64,000 nt of DNA, taken from Rhizobium favelukesii. Lineage in GTDB: Bacteria; Pseudomonadota; Alphaproteobacteria; Rhizobiales; Rhizobiaceae. The notes below the pieces were generated by a model. The model was not told the origin of the DNA and made no database searches. It saw only the letters and a program-made list of their open reading frames with translations. The DNA is taken from NCBI RefSeq assembly GCF_000577275.2, contig NZ_HG916852.1, positions 4,102,001-4,166,000 on the forward strand. The letters are read 5' to 3'. Shown here one piece after another: positions 17,557-26,497 of the stretch (its first letter is position 1; each line of letters starts with the position of its first letter). Made by a program: the position numbers and the translations under genes.

Positions 17557-19164
17557 TCACATCCGGAATAGGCCGAAGCGCGTCGCTTCAATCGGTGCAT
17601 TCAGCGCCGCAGACAGCGAGAGACCGAGCACATCGCGGCTCTTGGCTGGATCAATCACCCCATCATCCCAAAGGCGCGCCGACGCATAGAGCGGATGGCT
17701 CTGCCGTTCGAAGAGATCGAGCACCGGCTGCTTGAAAGTAGCCTCCTCCTCCGGCGTCCAGGGGGTGCCGGCACGGGAAAGCGCTTCTCCCCGCACGGTC
17801 GCAAGGACACCGGCCGCCTGCTCTCCACCCATGACCGAGATGCGGCTGTTCGGCCATGTCCAGAGAAAGCGCGGCGAGAAGGCGCGCCCCGCCATGCCGT
17901 AGTTGCCCGCACCAAAGGAACCGCCAACCAGCATCGTCACCTTCGGCACGCCAGTCGTTGCGACCGCGGTAACGAGCTTGGCGCCATTCTTCGCGATGCC
18001 TTCCGTCTCGTATTTGCGGCCAACCATGAAGCCGGTGATGTTCTGCAGGAAGACGAGCGGTATCCTGCGCTGCGAGCAGAGCTCAATGAAATGGGCACCC
18101 TTCAGAGCCGACTCCGAGAACAACACACCGTTATTGGCGACAACGCCAACGGGAATACCGTGGATATGGGCAAAGCCGCAGACCAACGTCGTCCCGTAGC
18201 GTGTCTTGAACTCATCGAAGCGGGAGCCGTCGACGACACGAGCAATGACTTCGCGCACGTCATAGGGCACGCGTAGATCGGCGGGGACGATACCCGCAAT
18301 TTCGGCCGGATCAAACAGCGGCGCTTCGACCGGTTGCCGCTCGATGCCGCGAACCTTGCAGCGATTGAGGTTGGCGACAGCGCGCCTCGCCAAGGCCAGT
18401 GCGTGGGCATCGTCACGAGCGAGATGGTCGGCAACGCCGGAGAGCCTTGTGTGCACATCGCCACCGCCGAGATCCTCCGCCGAAACAACTTCGCCGGTCG
18501 CGGCCTTGACCAATGGAGGACCGGCAAGAAAGATCGTCCCTTGGCCTTCGACGATGATCGCCTCATCGGACATAGCAGGCACATAGGCGCCACCCGCCGT
18601 ACACGAGCCCATGACCACGGCAATCTGGGGAATTCCCGCTGCCGACATATTTGCCTGATTGTAGAATATCCGGCCGAAATGATCGCGATCCGGAAACACC
18701 TCGTCCTGGTTCGGCAGATTCGCGCCGCCGGAATCCACCAAATAGATGCAGGGCAGATTGTTCTGGGCGGCAATTTCCTGCGCTCGCAGATGCTTCTTCA
18801 CCGTCAGTGGAAAGTAGGTGCCGCCTTTGACGGTCGCATCGTTGCAGACGATCATGCAATCGCGCCCCGAGACGCGGCCGATGCCGGTAATCAGGCCCGC
18901 AGCCGGCGCTTCGTTGCCATACATTCCGTGGGCCGCGGTCAATCCGACCTCGAGAAACGGTGTGGCTGGATCGAGGAGGCCCGCGATGCGATCGCGCGGC
19001 AGCATCTTGCCGCGGGCAACATGGCGCTCGCGCGCTGTCGCTCCGCCGCCATTTGCGGCACTCCCAGCAGCTTCCTCGATGGCACGGATCGCTTCGGCCA
19101 TCGCCGCGCGATTTGTCCTGAAACTCTCGGAATTCGTCGAAATCTGCGACTTCAAAACCGTCAT
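17557..19164 (-). CDS. mccB: Methylcrotonyl-CoA carboxylase, carboxyltransferase beta subunit
   Basis: A 535-aa crotonase-fold carboxyltransferase. N-terminal half: [35 protein letters not shown] and [16 protein letters not shown], the acyl-CoA-binding region. C-terminal half: [31 protein letters not shown] and [19 protein letters not shown] motifs. The [15 protein letters not shown] stretch is typical of methylcrotonyl-CoA carboxylase. It works as an alpha6beta6 complex with MccA. The spacing, 35 bp after ivdH and 7 bp before mccA, shows co-transcription. Confidence 0.95.
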   Translation of the reverse strand: MTVLKSQISTNSESFRTNRAAMAEAIRAIEEAAGSAANGGGATARERHVARGKMLPRDRIAGLLDPATPFLEVGLTAAHGMYGNEAPAAGLITGIGRVSGRDCMIVCNDATVKGGTYFPLTVKKHLRAQEIAAQNNLPCIYLVDSGGANLPNQDEVFPDRDHFGRIFYNQANMSAAGIPQIAVVMGSCTAGGAYVPAMSDEAIIVEGQGTIFLAGPPLVKAATGEVVSAEDLGGGDVHTRLSGVADHLARDDAHALALARRAVANLNRCKVRGIERQPVEAPLFDPAEIAGIVPADLRVPYDVREVIARVVDGSRFDEFKTRYGTTLVCGFAHIHGIPVGVVANNGVLFSESALKGAHFIELCSQRRIPLVFLQNITGFMVGRKYETEGIAKNGAKLVTAVATTGVPKVTMLVGGSFGAGNYGMAGRAFSPRFLWTWPNSRISVMGGEQAAGVLATVRGEALSRAGTPWTPEEEATFKQPVLDLFERQSHPLYASARLWDDGVIDPAKSRDVLGLSLSAALNAPIEATRFGLFRM

Positions 19165-19199
19165 TTGTCACCAGGATGGTTGTCGGATGAACTTTCAGA

Positions 19200-20363
19200 T
19201 TAGGCCGTCTCAGCAAATAGCTCGCGGCCAATCAGCATGCGTCTGATTTCAGAGGTTCCGGCACCGATCTCGTAGAGCTTTGCGTCGCGCAGCAGCCGGG
19301 CGGCGGGATAGTCGTTGGTGTAACCATTGCCGCCGAGCGCCTGGATCGTCTCCAGGGCCAGAAGCGTCGCTTTCTCGGCGGCATAGAGGATGCAGCCGGC
19401 AGCATCCTTGCGTGTCGTCTCGCCGCGATCGCTGGCGGCCGCCACCGCATAGACGTAGGCACGCGCCGTGTTCATGGTCACGTACATGTCGGCGAGCTTT
19501 CCCTGCATCAGCTGAAACTCGCCGATCGCCTGACCGAATTGCTTTCTCTCATGAAGATAGGGCACGACGACATCCATGCAGGCCGCCATGATGCCGATCG
19601 GCCCAGCGGAAAGAACGACGCGCTCATAGTCGAGTCCCGACATCAGAACGCGTGCACCACCGCCGACAGTATCGAGCACATTTGTCTCGGGAACCTCGCA
19701 GTCCTCGAAGATCAATTCGCAGGTGTTGGAACCGCGCATGCCTAGCTTGTCGAGCTTCGGGCCGGTTGCAAAGCCCTTGAAGGCCTTCTCGACGAGGAAG
19801 GCGGTGATGCCGCGCGGTCCTGCTTGCGGGTCTGTCTTTGCGTAGACCACCAGCACATCGGCATCCGGGCCGTTGGTGATCCACATCTTGTTGCCGTTGA
19901 GAACGTAACTTTCGCCTTGCTTCTCCGCCCGAAGCTTCATCGAAACGACGTCTGATCCGGCGCCCGCCTCCGACATCGCAAGTGCGCCGACATGCTCGCC
20001 GGAGATAAGCTTGGGCAGATACCGCGACTTCTGCTCTGCCGTTCCATTGCGGCTGATCTGATTGACGCACAAATTGGAATGGGCGCCGTAGCTGAGCCCG
20101 ACTGAGGCCGAAGCGCGGCTGATCTCCTCCATCGCGACGCAATGGGCCAGGTATCCTAGACCGGCGCCGCCATAGGCCTCCTCGGCCGTGATCCCGAGCA
20201 GCCCCATGTCGCCCATCTCGCGCCAGAGCGGCGTCGGGAAACGGTTGCTGCTGTCCGTCTCGGCCGCGAGCGGCGCAATATGCTCCGTCGCAAAGCGTCG
20301 AACGCTGTCGCGAAGCGCCTCGATCTCGTCCGCCAGACCAAATCTCAAACCACCTGAATACAT
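19200..20363 (-). CDS. ivdH: Isovaleryl-CoA dehydrogenase
   Basis: FAD-dependent acyl-CoA dehydrogenase that oxidises isovaleryl-CoA to 3-methylcrotonyl-CoA and passes electrons to ETF. The 387-aa product has the family signatures [19 protein letters not shown] and [20 protein letters not shown]. The Glu in [14 protein letters not shown] is in the position used as catalytic base by isovaleryl-CoA dehydrogenases (helix G), not the usual C-terminal position, which distinguishes it from other acyl-CoA dehydrogenases. The start at 20363 has GGAGG upstream; the longer open frame lacks homology. It is the first gene of the five-gene leucine operon. Confidence 0.95.
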   Translation of the reverse strand: MYSGGLRFGLADEIEALRDSVRRFATEHIAPLAAETDSSNRFPTPLWREMGDMGLLGITAEEAYGGAGLGYLAHCVAMEEISRASASVGLSYGAHSNLCVNQISRNGTAEQKSRYLPKLISGEHVGALAMSEAGAGSDVVSMKLRAEKQGESYVLNGNKMWITNGPDADVLVVYAKTDPQAGPRGITAFLVEKAFKGFATGPKLDKLGMRGSNTCELIFEDCEVPETNVLDTVGGGARVLMSGLDYERVVLSAGPIGIMAACMDVVVPYLHERKQFGQAIGEFQLMQGKLADMYVTMNTARAYVYAVAAASDRGETTRKDAAGCILYAAEKATLLALETIQALGGNGYTNDYPAARLLRDAKLYEIGAGTSEIRRMLIGRELFAETA

Positions 20364-20820
20364 GCCTTCCCTCCCAAGTCCGGCGCGCGGTTGGCGCAGC
20401 GTCCGGCATGCGTGTGTCGTTATTCTCCCGTCATTGTTTTTCACGCGCGTATCTTGTCGGCAGCTCCTCCACTGCCTGTCGGCTCGATAAATTTCGTTGA
20501 AGAACGCGAAAATGGCAAGCATTTCCGGTCGGCCGGTCCGTCCGGACCGCCAGTTTGCTCCTGGTGGATCTTCGATAGATCTTCCGCCGGCATCTGCCCT
20601 TCCTCCCGAGATAGGCGACGACTCGAATACGCACGGGGTCTTTGGAGATCCGCGCGCAATGAGGATGCTAGCACCGGGCGCACGGTATTTCTGAACCAAG
20701 AAGGCTCGTCTTGCGCAACGTATGGAAAAGAATTGGCCGTCGGGACGACAAATTCGCCCGATCGGGCCGCCCGATGAAGTCAGGCAACCCAATGGGCGGC
20801 AAGAGCCGATGGCTGTGAGA
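20364..20820. other. Intergenic region upstream of the leucine operon
   Basis: About 457 bp without a supportable gene. It must hold the ivdH promoter, but I see no near-consensus -35/-10 pair. A short dyad GGTCCG-TC-CGGACC occurs around 20535-20550 and a GATC-rich patch around 20570. No MerR-type (LiuR) regulator gene is linked to the operon here. Confidence 0.4.
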
Positions 20821-21162
20821 TTAGCGCTTTATGGCGCGGCCGCTGCGGCTTTCGGAGAGCGCGCGCACCTGATGGCGGCGAACGAGCTCGGCCTGTACCT
20901 CAGCCTGAAATGTCATGATCTGGTCGCGAACCTCAGCTTCGGAGCAGCCGAGCAACGTCAGCTCGTCCGCCAGCCGGCGGCATTCCGTCTTCCAGAAGCG
21001 CACTGCGTCCTCACCGTGGCTACGATCCAACTCGGCCGCACACCGATCAATGTCACCGGCGCGCGACGCGACCGGGAAAATAACGATCTCGCTTGTCGTC
21101 ATTGCTTGCAGAGTTTTGTTTGACTGTACTGGCATCGACTCGTTCCGTTGTGTCCGACTCAT
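20821..21162 (-). CDS. DUF6074 family protein
   Basis: Small cytosolic hypothetical protein (up to 113 aa) containing the [20 protein letters not shown]... and later [26 protein letters not shown] pattern that I recall from rhizobial DUF6074 proteins: a short beta-strand entry (IIPFP-like) then two helices. Three in-frame starts exist, 21162, 21135 (MPVQS) and 21102 ([10 protein letters not shown]); the last gives the family core only. No good SD decides between them. Function unknown. The family is usually found scattered singly in rhizobial genomes. Confidence 0.6.
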   Translation of the reverse strand: MSRTQRNESMPVQSNKTLQAMTTSEIVIFPVASRAGDIDRCAAELDRSHGEDAVRFWKTECRRLADELTLLGCSEAEVRDQIMTFQAEVQAELVRRHQVRALSESRSGRAIKR

Positions 21163-21316
21163 TCCTAGCTGACCATGGTTAACGCTTTCCCCATCACGTC
21201 AGGCGAACGCATTGCTTCGGCTCACCGCGGGTCGCATCAGCCGTCGCTGACACGCTCAGCGGCGGGTACTTTGAGCGCTGTCTTCCGCCACAAGCAGGAC
21301 TTCCTAACCGTCAAAA

Positions 21317-22015
21317 ATGCCGCTACGCTTCTGCAAGCTGCTTTGTCGATGCAGCGGGGGGCTGAAATCGGTGAGAAGTGTGATCGCGAAGCCTGTCGCG
21401 GCGGCCATCGTGGTGTTCGCCCGTGCAATTACTGCAGTGCGCGCCATCTGGCCGAATGACGGCATTCCCGAGGGGCAATGTGTTTATTTTGCCAATCATT
21501 CCAGCCATGGCGATTTCATTCTGGTCTGGGCTGTCCTGCCGCCGAGTTTGAGACGCCGAACACGCCCTGTCGCTGGCGCGGAATATTGGCTGAAATCGTC
21601 GATCAACCGTTTCATCGGCCGCGACGTCTTCGACGCAGTGCTTATCGAGCGGGATCGCGACAAGCGCACCCGCGATCCGATTGAAGTCATGGCCGAGGTG
21701 GTCGATTCCGGGGCGTCGCTGATTCTCTTTCCCGAAGGCACGCGCAACCAGACAGAGGCGCAACTGCTGCCATTCAAAAGCGGGCTTTTCCATCTCGCCT
21801 CGACCCGGCCGGGCATTCAGCTCGTGCCGGTCTGGATCAACAATCTCAATCGCGTCATGCCAAAGGGCGAGATCGTCCCGATCCCCCTTATCTGTACCGT
21901 GACCTTCGGCAACTCCATGCAAATCGAAGCCGGCGAGAGCAAGGAAATCTTCCTCGAAAGGGCGCGCACGGCGCTCCTCGATCTGTCACCAAAACACCCA
22001 GGCGGTCACGAATGA
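21317..22015 (+). CDS. PlsC-like lysophospholipid (1-acylglycerol-3-phosphate) acyltransferase
   Basis: Membrane-associated acyltransferase of the PlsC/LPLAT family (up to 232 aa). The HX4D catalytic motif is NHSSHGDF and the glycerol-phosphate-binding motif is LFPEGTRN; a further block is VPVWINNLNR. The start is uncertain: ATG 21317 has no good SD, and an internal GTG (VIAKPVAAAIVVFARAITA) would begin at the hydrophobic helix. The stop overlaps the next gene by ATGA. As first gene of a four-gene lipid cassette it would supply phosphatidate to the CdsA-like enzyme encoded next. Confidence 0.88.
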   Translation: MPLRFCKLLCRCSGGLKSVRSVIAKPVAAAIVVFARAITAVRAIWPNDGIPEGQCVYFANHSSHGDFILVWAVLPPSLRRRTRPVAGAEYWLKSSINRFIGRDVFDAVLIERDRDKRTRDPIEVMAEVVDSGASLILFPEGTRNQTEAQLLPFKSGLFHLASTRPGIQLVPVWINNLNRVMPKGEIVPIPLICTVTFGNSMQIEAGESKEIFLERARTALLDLSPKHPGGHE

Positions 22016-22962
22016 ATGCAACAAACTCCGACCTGTGGACGCTTGTCCTTGGTATCTTCACGCTCCTCGTCGTTTCCTCGGCCATTGGCTACCTGCTGCA
22101 GCGACGCCTGCCCGCCGGTAAGTCAAATGCCGCAATCGAAAACCTGAACGCGCGCATCACCGCATGGTGGATCATGGTCATCCTGATCGGCCTTGCCTTT
22201 CTCGCCGGTCGGATCGGTGTGCTGCTGCTTTTTGGCTTCTGTTCTTTCGCGGCGTTGCGCGAATTCATTACCCTGACCGACACCAAACGTGCGGATCATT
22301 GGGCGCTCGCGGCTGCCTTCTTCGTCGTGCTGCCGATCCAGTATTGGCTGCTGTGGGAGAAGCAATACGGTATCTTCTCGATCTTCATCCCAGTCTACGC
22401 GTTCCTGCTGATGCCAATCATCTCCGTGTTGCGCGGCGATACCGAGCGTTTCCTGATACGCATTGCCGAAGTGCAATGGGCACTGATGATCTGCGTATTC
22501 TGCGCCTCACACGTTCCGGCATTGCTGACGCTGACGATCCCGGGCTACGAAGGCCGCAACGTTCTTCTGATCGCCTTCCTGGTGATCATCGTTCAGCTTA
22601 GCGATGTCCTGCAATATGTCTGGGGCAAGCTGCTCGGTCGAACCAAGATCGCGCCAAGCCTGTCTCCGTCAAAGACTGTGGAAGGCTTTGTCGGCGGCGT
22701 GGTCAGTGCGACATTGATCGGCGCCGCCCTGTGGTGGATCACGCCATTTACGCCGTTTCAAGCTGGGGTCCTGGCCTTCGTCATCACGATGATGGGCTTC
22801 TTCGGCGGTCTCGTCATGTCGGCAATCAAGCGAGACCGCGGGGTCAAGGACTGGGGCCATCTGATCGAAGGCCACGGCGGATTGATCGATCGGCTCGACT
22901 CCGTGGTGTTTTCCGCGCCGATCTTCTTCCACATTGTCCGCTATTGGTGGTCGACCACATGA
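22012..22962 (+). CDS. CdsA-like phosphatidate cytidylyltransferase (YnbB-like)
   Basis: Polytopic inner-membrane enzyme forming CDP-diacylglycerol from phosphatidate and CTP. The CdsA signature is complete near the C-terminus: SAIKRDRGVKDWGHLIEGHG then GLIDRLDSVVF, containing the KD and DRxD residues needed for metal/CTP binding. Several hydrophobic helices precede it, and GRTKIAPSLSPSKTVEGFVGG is the usual substrate loop. At 316 aa it is slightly longer than housekeeping CdsA. It overlaps both neighbours by ATGA. This is probably an accessory rather than the essential CdsA, which in rhizobia lies in the frr-uppS-bamA region. Confidence 0.9.
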   Translation: MNATNSDLWTLVLGIFTLLVVSSAIGYLLQRRLPAGKSNAAIENLNARITAWWIMVILIGLAFLAGRIGVLLLFGFCSFAALREFITLTDTKRADHWALAAAFFVVLPIQYWLLWEKQYGIFSIFIPVYAFLLMPIISVLRGDTERFLIRIAEVQWALMICVFCASHVPALLTLTIPGYEGRNVLLIAFLVIIVQLSDVLQYVWGKLLGRTKIAPSLSPSKTVEGFVGGVVSATLIGAALWWITPFTPFQAGVLAFVITMMGFFGGLVMSAIKRDRGVKDWGHLIEGHGGLIDRLDSVVFSAPIFFHIVRYWWSTT

Positions 22963-23351
22963 TGGCACCCGTTCGCCGGCTTGCCCAAAGCAGTGTGACG
23001 CACGTGCTTTTCGCGTTCGTCGCCATGGGCGGTTGGGCGGTCCTTGCCAACAGCAATCACTCTCCGCAACGGGCGCTGCTGGCCGGCATTGTGCAGGGCG
23101 CACTCTCAGCCTGTCTCACCCTCTTTCTCAAGACGGTGATCGAACGGCTCTCGAAGCAGTTCAAGGGGGGCGCCGGTCTCTGGGCGCCACCGTTGATCGC
23201 ATGTCTTGCCTCGACTGCCGTGCTGATCTCGATCCACGCATTGAGCGGCACGCCGGAGATCCTGAGAACCATCGCGGTTCCGCTGGCCGTCTCGACGAGC
23301 TACGCGGCGGTTTACAACTACTTTCTCTATCGAAAGAGGATCAGCGCATGA
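22959..23351 (+). CDS. Four-helix membrane protein of the lipid cassette (unknown function)
   Basis: A 130-aa hydrophobic protein starting MMAPVRRLAQSSVTHVLFAF. Four likely transmembrane segments can be seen: about residues 14-30, 38-57, 74-92 and 103-120, the last followed by YNYFLYRKRISA. The Lys/Arg pattern predicts cytosolic termini. Two adjacent ATGs are available (22959 and 22962); the first overlaps the CdsA-like stop. No known motif. By position it could be a flippase-like or scaffold subunit for the lipid made by its neighbours, but that is only inference. Confidence 0.75.
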   Translation: MMAPVRRLAQSSVTHVLFAFVAMGGWAVLANSNHSPQRALLAGIVQGALSACLTLFLKTVIERLSKQFKGGAGLWAPPLIACLASTAVLISIHALSGTPEILRTIAVPLAVSTSYAAVYNYFLYRKRISA

Positions 23352-24001
23352 CGGAAACGGGGGATCGGCGGCCGCTGGCAAGCAGAGACACCCAATGGGC
23401 GCGGCGCATTGCACAATGGCTGGCGACGAGGTCGGTCACTCCGAACCAAATCTCTCAGGCAAGTATGGTCGCGGCGGCGATGGCGGGCGGTTCGTTCTTC
23501 CTTGCCGGATCTGAAATGGGATGGGCGCGGGCTCTTCTCCTTGTGTTCGCGGCCGCCTTCTGCCAGCTGCGTCTCTTGTGCAATCTCTTCGATGGCATGG
23601 TTGCCGTCGAAGGTGGCAAGGGTGCAGCCGACGGACCGTTCTGGAACGAATTCCCCGACCGTGTCGCGGATATCCTGATCCTGGTCGGTGTGGGATATGG
23701 CATCGGATCGCCCGGGTTCGGCTGGGCAGCGGCGTCGTTTGCCGTGCTGACGGCGTATGTTCGCGAGCTCGGTCGAGCAACGGGAACGGCGAGCGACTTC
23801 TCTGGCCCGATGGCAAAGCAGCACCGAATGGCGACAATCACGGCTGCAGCGGTTCTCTCCGTTCTCGAGCCACTGTGGAACGGCCACAACCAAATCCTGG
23901 TCGCAGCCCTCTGGCTGATTGCCGTCGGCGCGGCGTTCACAGCCATGCGGCGGAGTAGAAACCTCGTTCGAAACCTGAACGCGGGGCACACCCACAACTG
24001 A
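23348..24001 (+). CDS. CDP-alcohol phosphatidyltransferase family protein (YnbA-like variant motif)
   Basis: A 217-aa membrane enzyme expected to transfer a phosphatidyl group from CDP-diacylglycerol to an alcohol. The class motif D-xx-DG-xx-AR-x8-G-xxx-D-xxx-D appears as NLFDGMVAVEGGKGAADGPF then WNEFPD. Spacing is exact, but the first Asp is Asn, the Arg is Val and the third Asp is Asn, while the fourth (catalytic) Asp is kept. I recall the Asn substitutions also in the E. coli YnbA subgroup, whose substrate is unknown. It is the last gene of the cassette, coupled by ATGA overlap, with a terminator at 24123-24146. Confidence 0.82.
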   Translation: MTETGDRRPLASRDTQWARRIAQWLATRSVTPNQISQASMVAAAMAGGSFFLAGSEMGWARALLLVFAAAFCQLRLLCNLFDGMVAVEGGKGAADGPFWNEFPDRVADILILVGVGYGIGSPGFGWAAASFAVLTAYVRELGRATGTASDFSGPMAKQHRMATITAAAVLSVLEPLWNGHNQILVAALWLIAVGAAFTAMRRSRNLVRNLNAGHTHN

Positions 24002-24122
24002 CAGATTTCCTTTTGTCATCGTCAGGCGTACCGAAAAGCCCGAAAGTGCGCTTTGCAGCCGAATGGCCGGGCAATAGAACAACCGCGTCGCTTCTTCTTT
24101 TCCCCGAAGCGGCCTAGGACTA

Positions 24123-24146
24123 GCCTCGCTTCGGCGAGGCATTTTT
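24123..24146 (+). terminator. Rho-independent terminator of the lipid cassette
   Basis: GCCTCGC (24124-24129 region) pairs with GCGAGGC (24134-24140) across a TTCG tetraloop, followed by ATTTTTC. It is 120 bp after the phosphatidyltransferase stop and is a textbook terminator, separating the cassette from kdp. Confidence 0.85.
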
Positions 24147-24339
24147 CTTCCATCTGCATTTATAAGATTTTTATATCCGCGGCCCGCCGCCGATCTCGAA
24201 CGCTTATGCGGTTCGGTCGCATATTAATGTCCGAGAGATCCAAGGATCATCTCCACGCCAGAAAGCATGAAAGGTGCCATCCGGTGGATGGCGCCCTTTG
24301 TCTTGTCTGACTCCAAAAGAACAACAGGAGTCAAGATCG
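24147..24339 (+). promoter_or_regulatory. kdp operon leader region with hairpin
   Basis: Non-coding stretch before the first kdp ORF. A 10-bp stem (24273-24282 with 24286-24295, one G-T pair, 3-base loop) lies about 45 bp before the 27-aa ORF. An AT-rich patch (24157-24175) may be the promoter. No KdpE consensus is known to me for rhizobia, so the operator is not placed. Confidence 0.4.
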
Positions 24340-24423
24340 ATGATGGACATAGTTCTACTCGCGACAGCAATCGTATTTTTCGCCCTCTGCTTTGCTTACA
24401 CCAAAGCCTGCGACCGGCTTTGA
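24340..24423 (+). CDS. 27-aa membrane peptide encoded ahead of kdpF
   Basis: MMDIVLLATAIVFFALCFAYTKACDRL: one transmembrane helix ending in the Cys-Asp-Arg-Leu tail. The SD GGAG (24327-24330) is nine bases upstream. I recall short peptides of the same form (hydrophobic helix then A-x-AC-DRL) directly upstream of kdpF/kdpA in other alphaproteobacteria, usually annotated only as hypothetical. Position and conserved tail suggest that it belongs to the Kdp complex or its assembly, but no function is shown. It ends 14 bp before kdpF. Confidence 0.65.
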   Translation: MMDIVLLATAIVFFALCFAYTKACDRL

Positions 24424-24437
24424 CCGGAGGAAACGCC

Positions 24438-24527
24438 ATGACCCTCGACTATATTCTCAGCGGTGCCGTCACCGTATTTCTCGCGATTTACCTCACATAC
24501 GCTCTCATTCGCCCCGAGCGCTTCTAG
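24438..24527 (+). CDS. kdpF: Potassium-transporting ATPase subunit KdpF
   Basis: A 29-aa peptide, MTLDYILSGAVTVFLAIYLTY followed by ALIRPERF, with a single transmembrane helix and the typical RPE(R/K)F end of KdpF. KdpF stabilises the KdpABC complex in the lipid bilayer. GGAGG precedes the ATG. Too short for most gene callers but clear by content and place, 61 bp ahead of kdpA. Confidence 0.88.
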   Translation: MTLDYILSGAVTVFLAIYLTYALIRPERF

Positions 24528-24588
24528 CATCGCGCCCTCTCCCATTGCGCGACAGGCGGAACCAATCGGGTATTGAAAGTTACCTCCC

Positions 24589-26292
24589 ATGACCCTCAAC
24601 GGATGGCTTCAGATTCTGCTCTACTGCGGGATCATCATCGTGCTCGTCAAACCGCTCGGCGGTTACATGACTCGCGTTTTCAGTGGCGAACGCACGTTTC
24701 TCTCACCGGTCCTCGCTCCGATCGAACGGGGACTTTACGCGCTTGCAGGCACCAGTGAGCGCGAGGACCAGCACTGGACTTCCTACGCATTTGCGATGCT
24801 GATGTTCAACCTGCTCGGCGTCGTCGTTCTCTATGCATTGCTGCGCTTGCAGGCTGTCCTGCCCTATAACCCGGCCGGCATGGCTGCCGTCGGGCCGGAG
24901 CTTTCCTTCAACACCGCCACGAGCTTCGTCAGCAATACCAACTGGCAGAACTACGGCGGCGAAAGCACGATGTCTTATCTCAGCCAGATGGCGGGCCTAA
25001 CCGTTCAGAATTTCGTGTCTGCCGCGACCGGTATGGCAATCGCGATTGGCCTCATCCGCGCCTTCTCGCGTGCTTCGGGCAAGGCAATCGGCAATTTCTG
25101 GGTCGATATGGTCCGCAGCACGCTCTATGTGTTGCTGCCGATCTGCATCGGGCTGACGCTGGTCTATGTCTATCTTGGCGTCCCGCAGACCCTGGGTCCC
25201 TATGTCGATGCAACAACCCTCGAGGGCGCCAAGCAGACAATCGCCCTCGGCCCGGTCGCCTCGCAACTCGCCATCAAGATGCTTGGCACGAACGGCGGCG
25301 GCTTCTTCAATGTAAACTCTGCGCATCCGTTCGAGAACCCCGACAACATCTCGAACATGATCCAGATGGTCTCGATCTTCGCAATTGGCGCCGCCTTCAC
25401 CAACGTCTTCGGCCGGATGGTCGGCAACCAGCGCCAGGGCTGGGCCATTCTTGCAACCATGGGCATCCTCTTCATTGCCGGCGTGGCTGTCACCTACTGG
25501 GCTGAAGCCGCTGGCAATCCGCTGATGCATGCCTTTGGCCTGCAGGGCGGCAACATGGAAGGCAAGGAAGTGCGCTTCGGCGTCGCCATGTCCTCGCTCT
25601 TTGCGGTGATCACGACGGCGGCTTCCTGCGGCGCCGTCAACGCCATGCACGGCAGCTTCACGGCGCTCGGTGGGCTCATTCCGCTGATCAACATGCAGCT
25701 CGGCGAAGTCATCGTTGGCGGCGTTGGCGCGGGCTTCTACGGCATCATCCTCTTCATCATCGTCGCTGTCTTCGTGGCAGGCCTCATGGTGGGCCGCACA
25801 CCGGAATATCTTGGCAAGAAGATCGAGGCGAAGGAGATGAAGATGGCCGTTCTCGCCATCCTTTGCCTGCCGCTCGCCATGCTGGTCTTCACCGCGATCG
25901 CCAGTGTGCTGCCCTCCGCGGTCGCCTCGATCGGCACGGCTGGCCCGCACGGTTTCTCCGAAATCCTCTATGCCTATACGTCCGCTGCGGCGAACAACGG
26001 CTCGGCTTTCGGCGGCCTGACGGGTAACACTCCCTGGTACAACATCACGCTCGGTATCGGCATGCTGATGGGCCGCTTCCTGGTCATCGTTCCGGCTCTT
26101 GCGATCGCAGGTTCGCTGGTTACCAAGAAGACGGTTCCCGCCTCGGCAGGTACGTTCCCGACCGATGGCCCACTCTTCGTCGGCCTTCTCAGCGGTACGA
26201 TCCTGATCGTCGGCGGCCTGACCTTCTTCCCGGCGCTGGCGCTTGGCCCGGTCATCGAGCACCTGGTCATGATCGCCGGCCAGACCTTCTGA
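24589..26292 (+). CDS. kdpA: Potassium-transporting ATPase subunit KdpA
   Basis: The 567-aa K+-translocating channel-like subunit, ten transmembrane helices. The four selectivity-filter regions are visible: [54 protein letters not shown] and [18 protein letters not shown]. It belongs to the SKT superfamily and carries K+ into the tunnel towards KdpB. Length and gene order are standard, except that a 51-aa ORF lies between it and kdpB. Confidence 0.98.
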   Translation: MTLNGWLQILLYCGIIIVLVKPLGGYMTRVFSGERTFLSPVLAPIERGLYALAGTSEREDQHWTSYAFAMLMFNLLGVVVLYALLRLQAVLPYNPAGMAAVGPELSFNTATSFVSNTNWQNYGGESTMSYLSQMAGLTVQNFVSAATGMAIAIGLIRAFSRASGKAIGNFWVDMVRSTLYVLLPICIGLTLVYVYLGVPQTLGPYVDATTLEGAKQTIALGPVASQLAIKMLGTNGGGFFNVNSAHPFENPDNISNMIQMVSIFAIGAAFTNVFGRMVGNQRQGWAILATMGILFIAGVAVTYWAEAAGNPLMHAFGLQGGNMEGKEVRFGVAMSSLFAVITTAASCGAVNAMHGSFTALGGLIPLINMQLGEVIVGGVGAGFYGIILFIIVAVFVAGLMVGRTPEYLGKKIEAKEMKMAVLAILCLPLAMLVFTAIASVLPSAVASIGTAGPHGFSEILYAYTSAAANNGSAFGGLTGNTPWYNITLGIGMLMGRFLVIVPALAIAGSLVTKKTVPASAGTFPTDGPLFVGLLSGTILIVGGLTFFPALALGPVIEHLVMIAGQTF

Positions 26293-26300
26293 GGTGAAGC

Positions 26301-26456
26301 ATGATCCTTCGTCACAGGCTTCGCAAATCCTTCAATCCACGTCCCGGTTCGCCGGGACGGGACAGCCAGCGGATGACCCGTGCCTCCGGCATCATTCTCG
26401 TGATACTCGCCGGTCTCCTCGTCATCGTCGCGGTACTTCGGATCCTACACGGCTGA
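26301..26456 (+). CDS. 51-aa single-pass membrane protein between kdpA and kdpB
   Basis: The ORF starts 8 bp after kdpA with the SD GAGGTG. The N-terminal half is basic ([20 protein letters not shown], then SQRMTR); the C-terminal half is one strong transmembrane helix ([19 protein letters not shown]) with short tail RILHG. The positive-inside rule places the basic part in the cytosol. Composition and spacing look like a genuine cistron: it fills an otherwise 205-bp gap in a tightly packed operon, ending 41 bp before kdpB. No recognised family. It may be an extra Kdp accessory peptide like KdpF; that is inference. Confidence 0.7.
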   Translation: MILRHRLRKSFNPRPGSPGRDSQRMTRASGIILVILAGLLVIVAVLRILHG

Positions 26457-26497
26457 TCGCACAACGGTCGCCTTACTCTTTCAAGCTGGAGTCTCTT

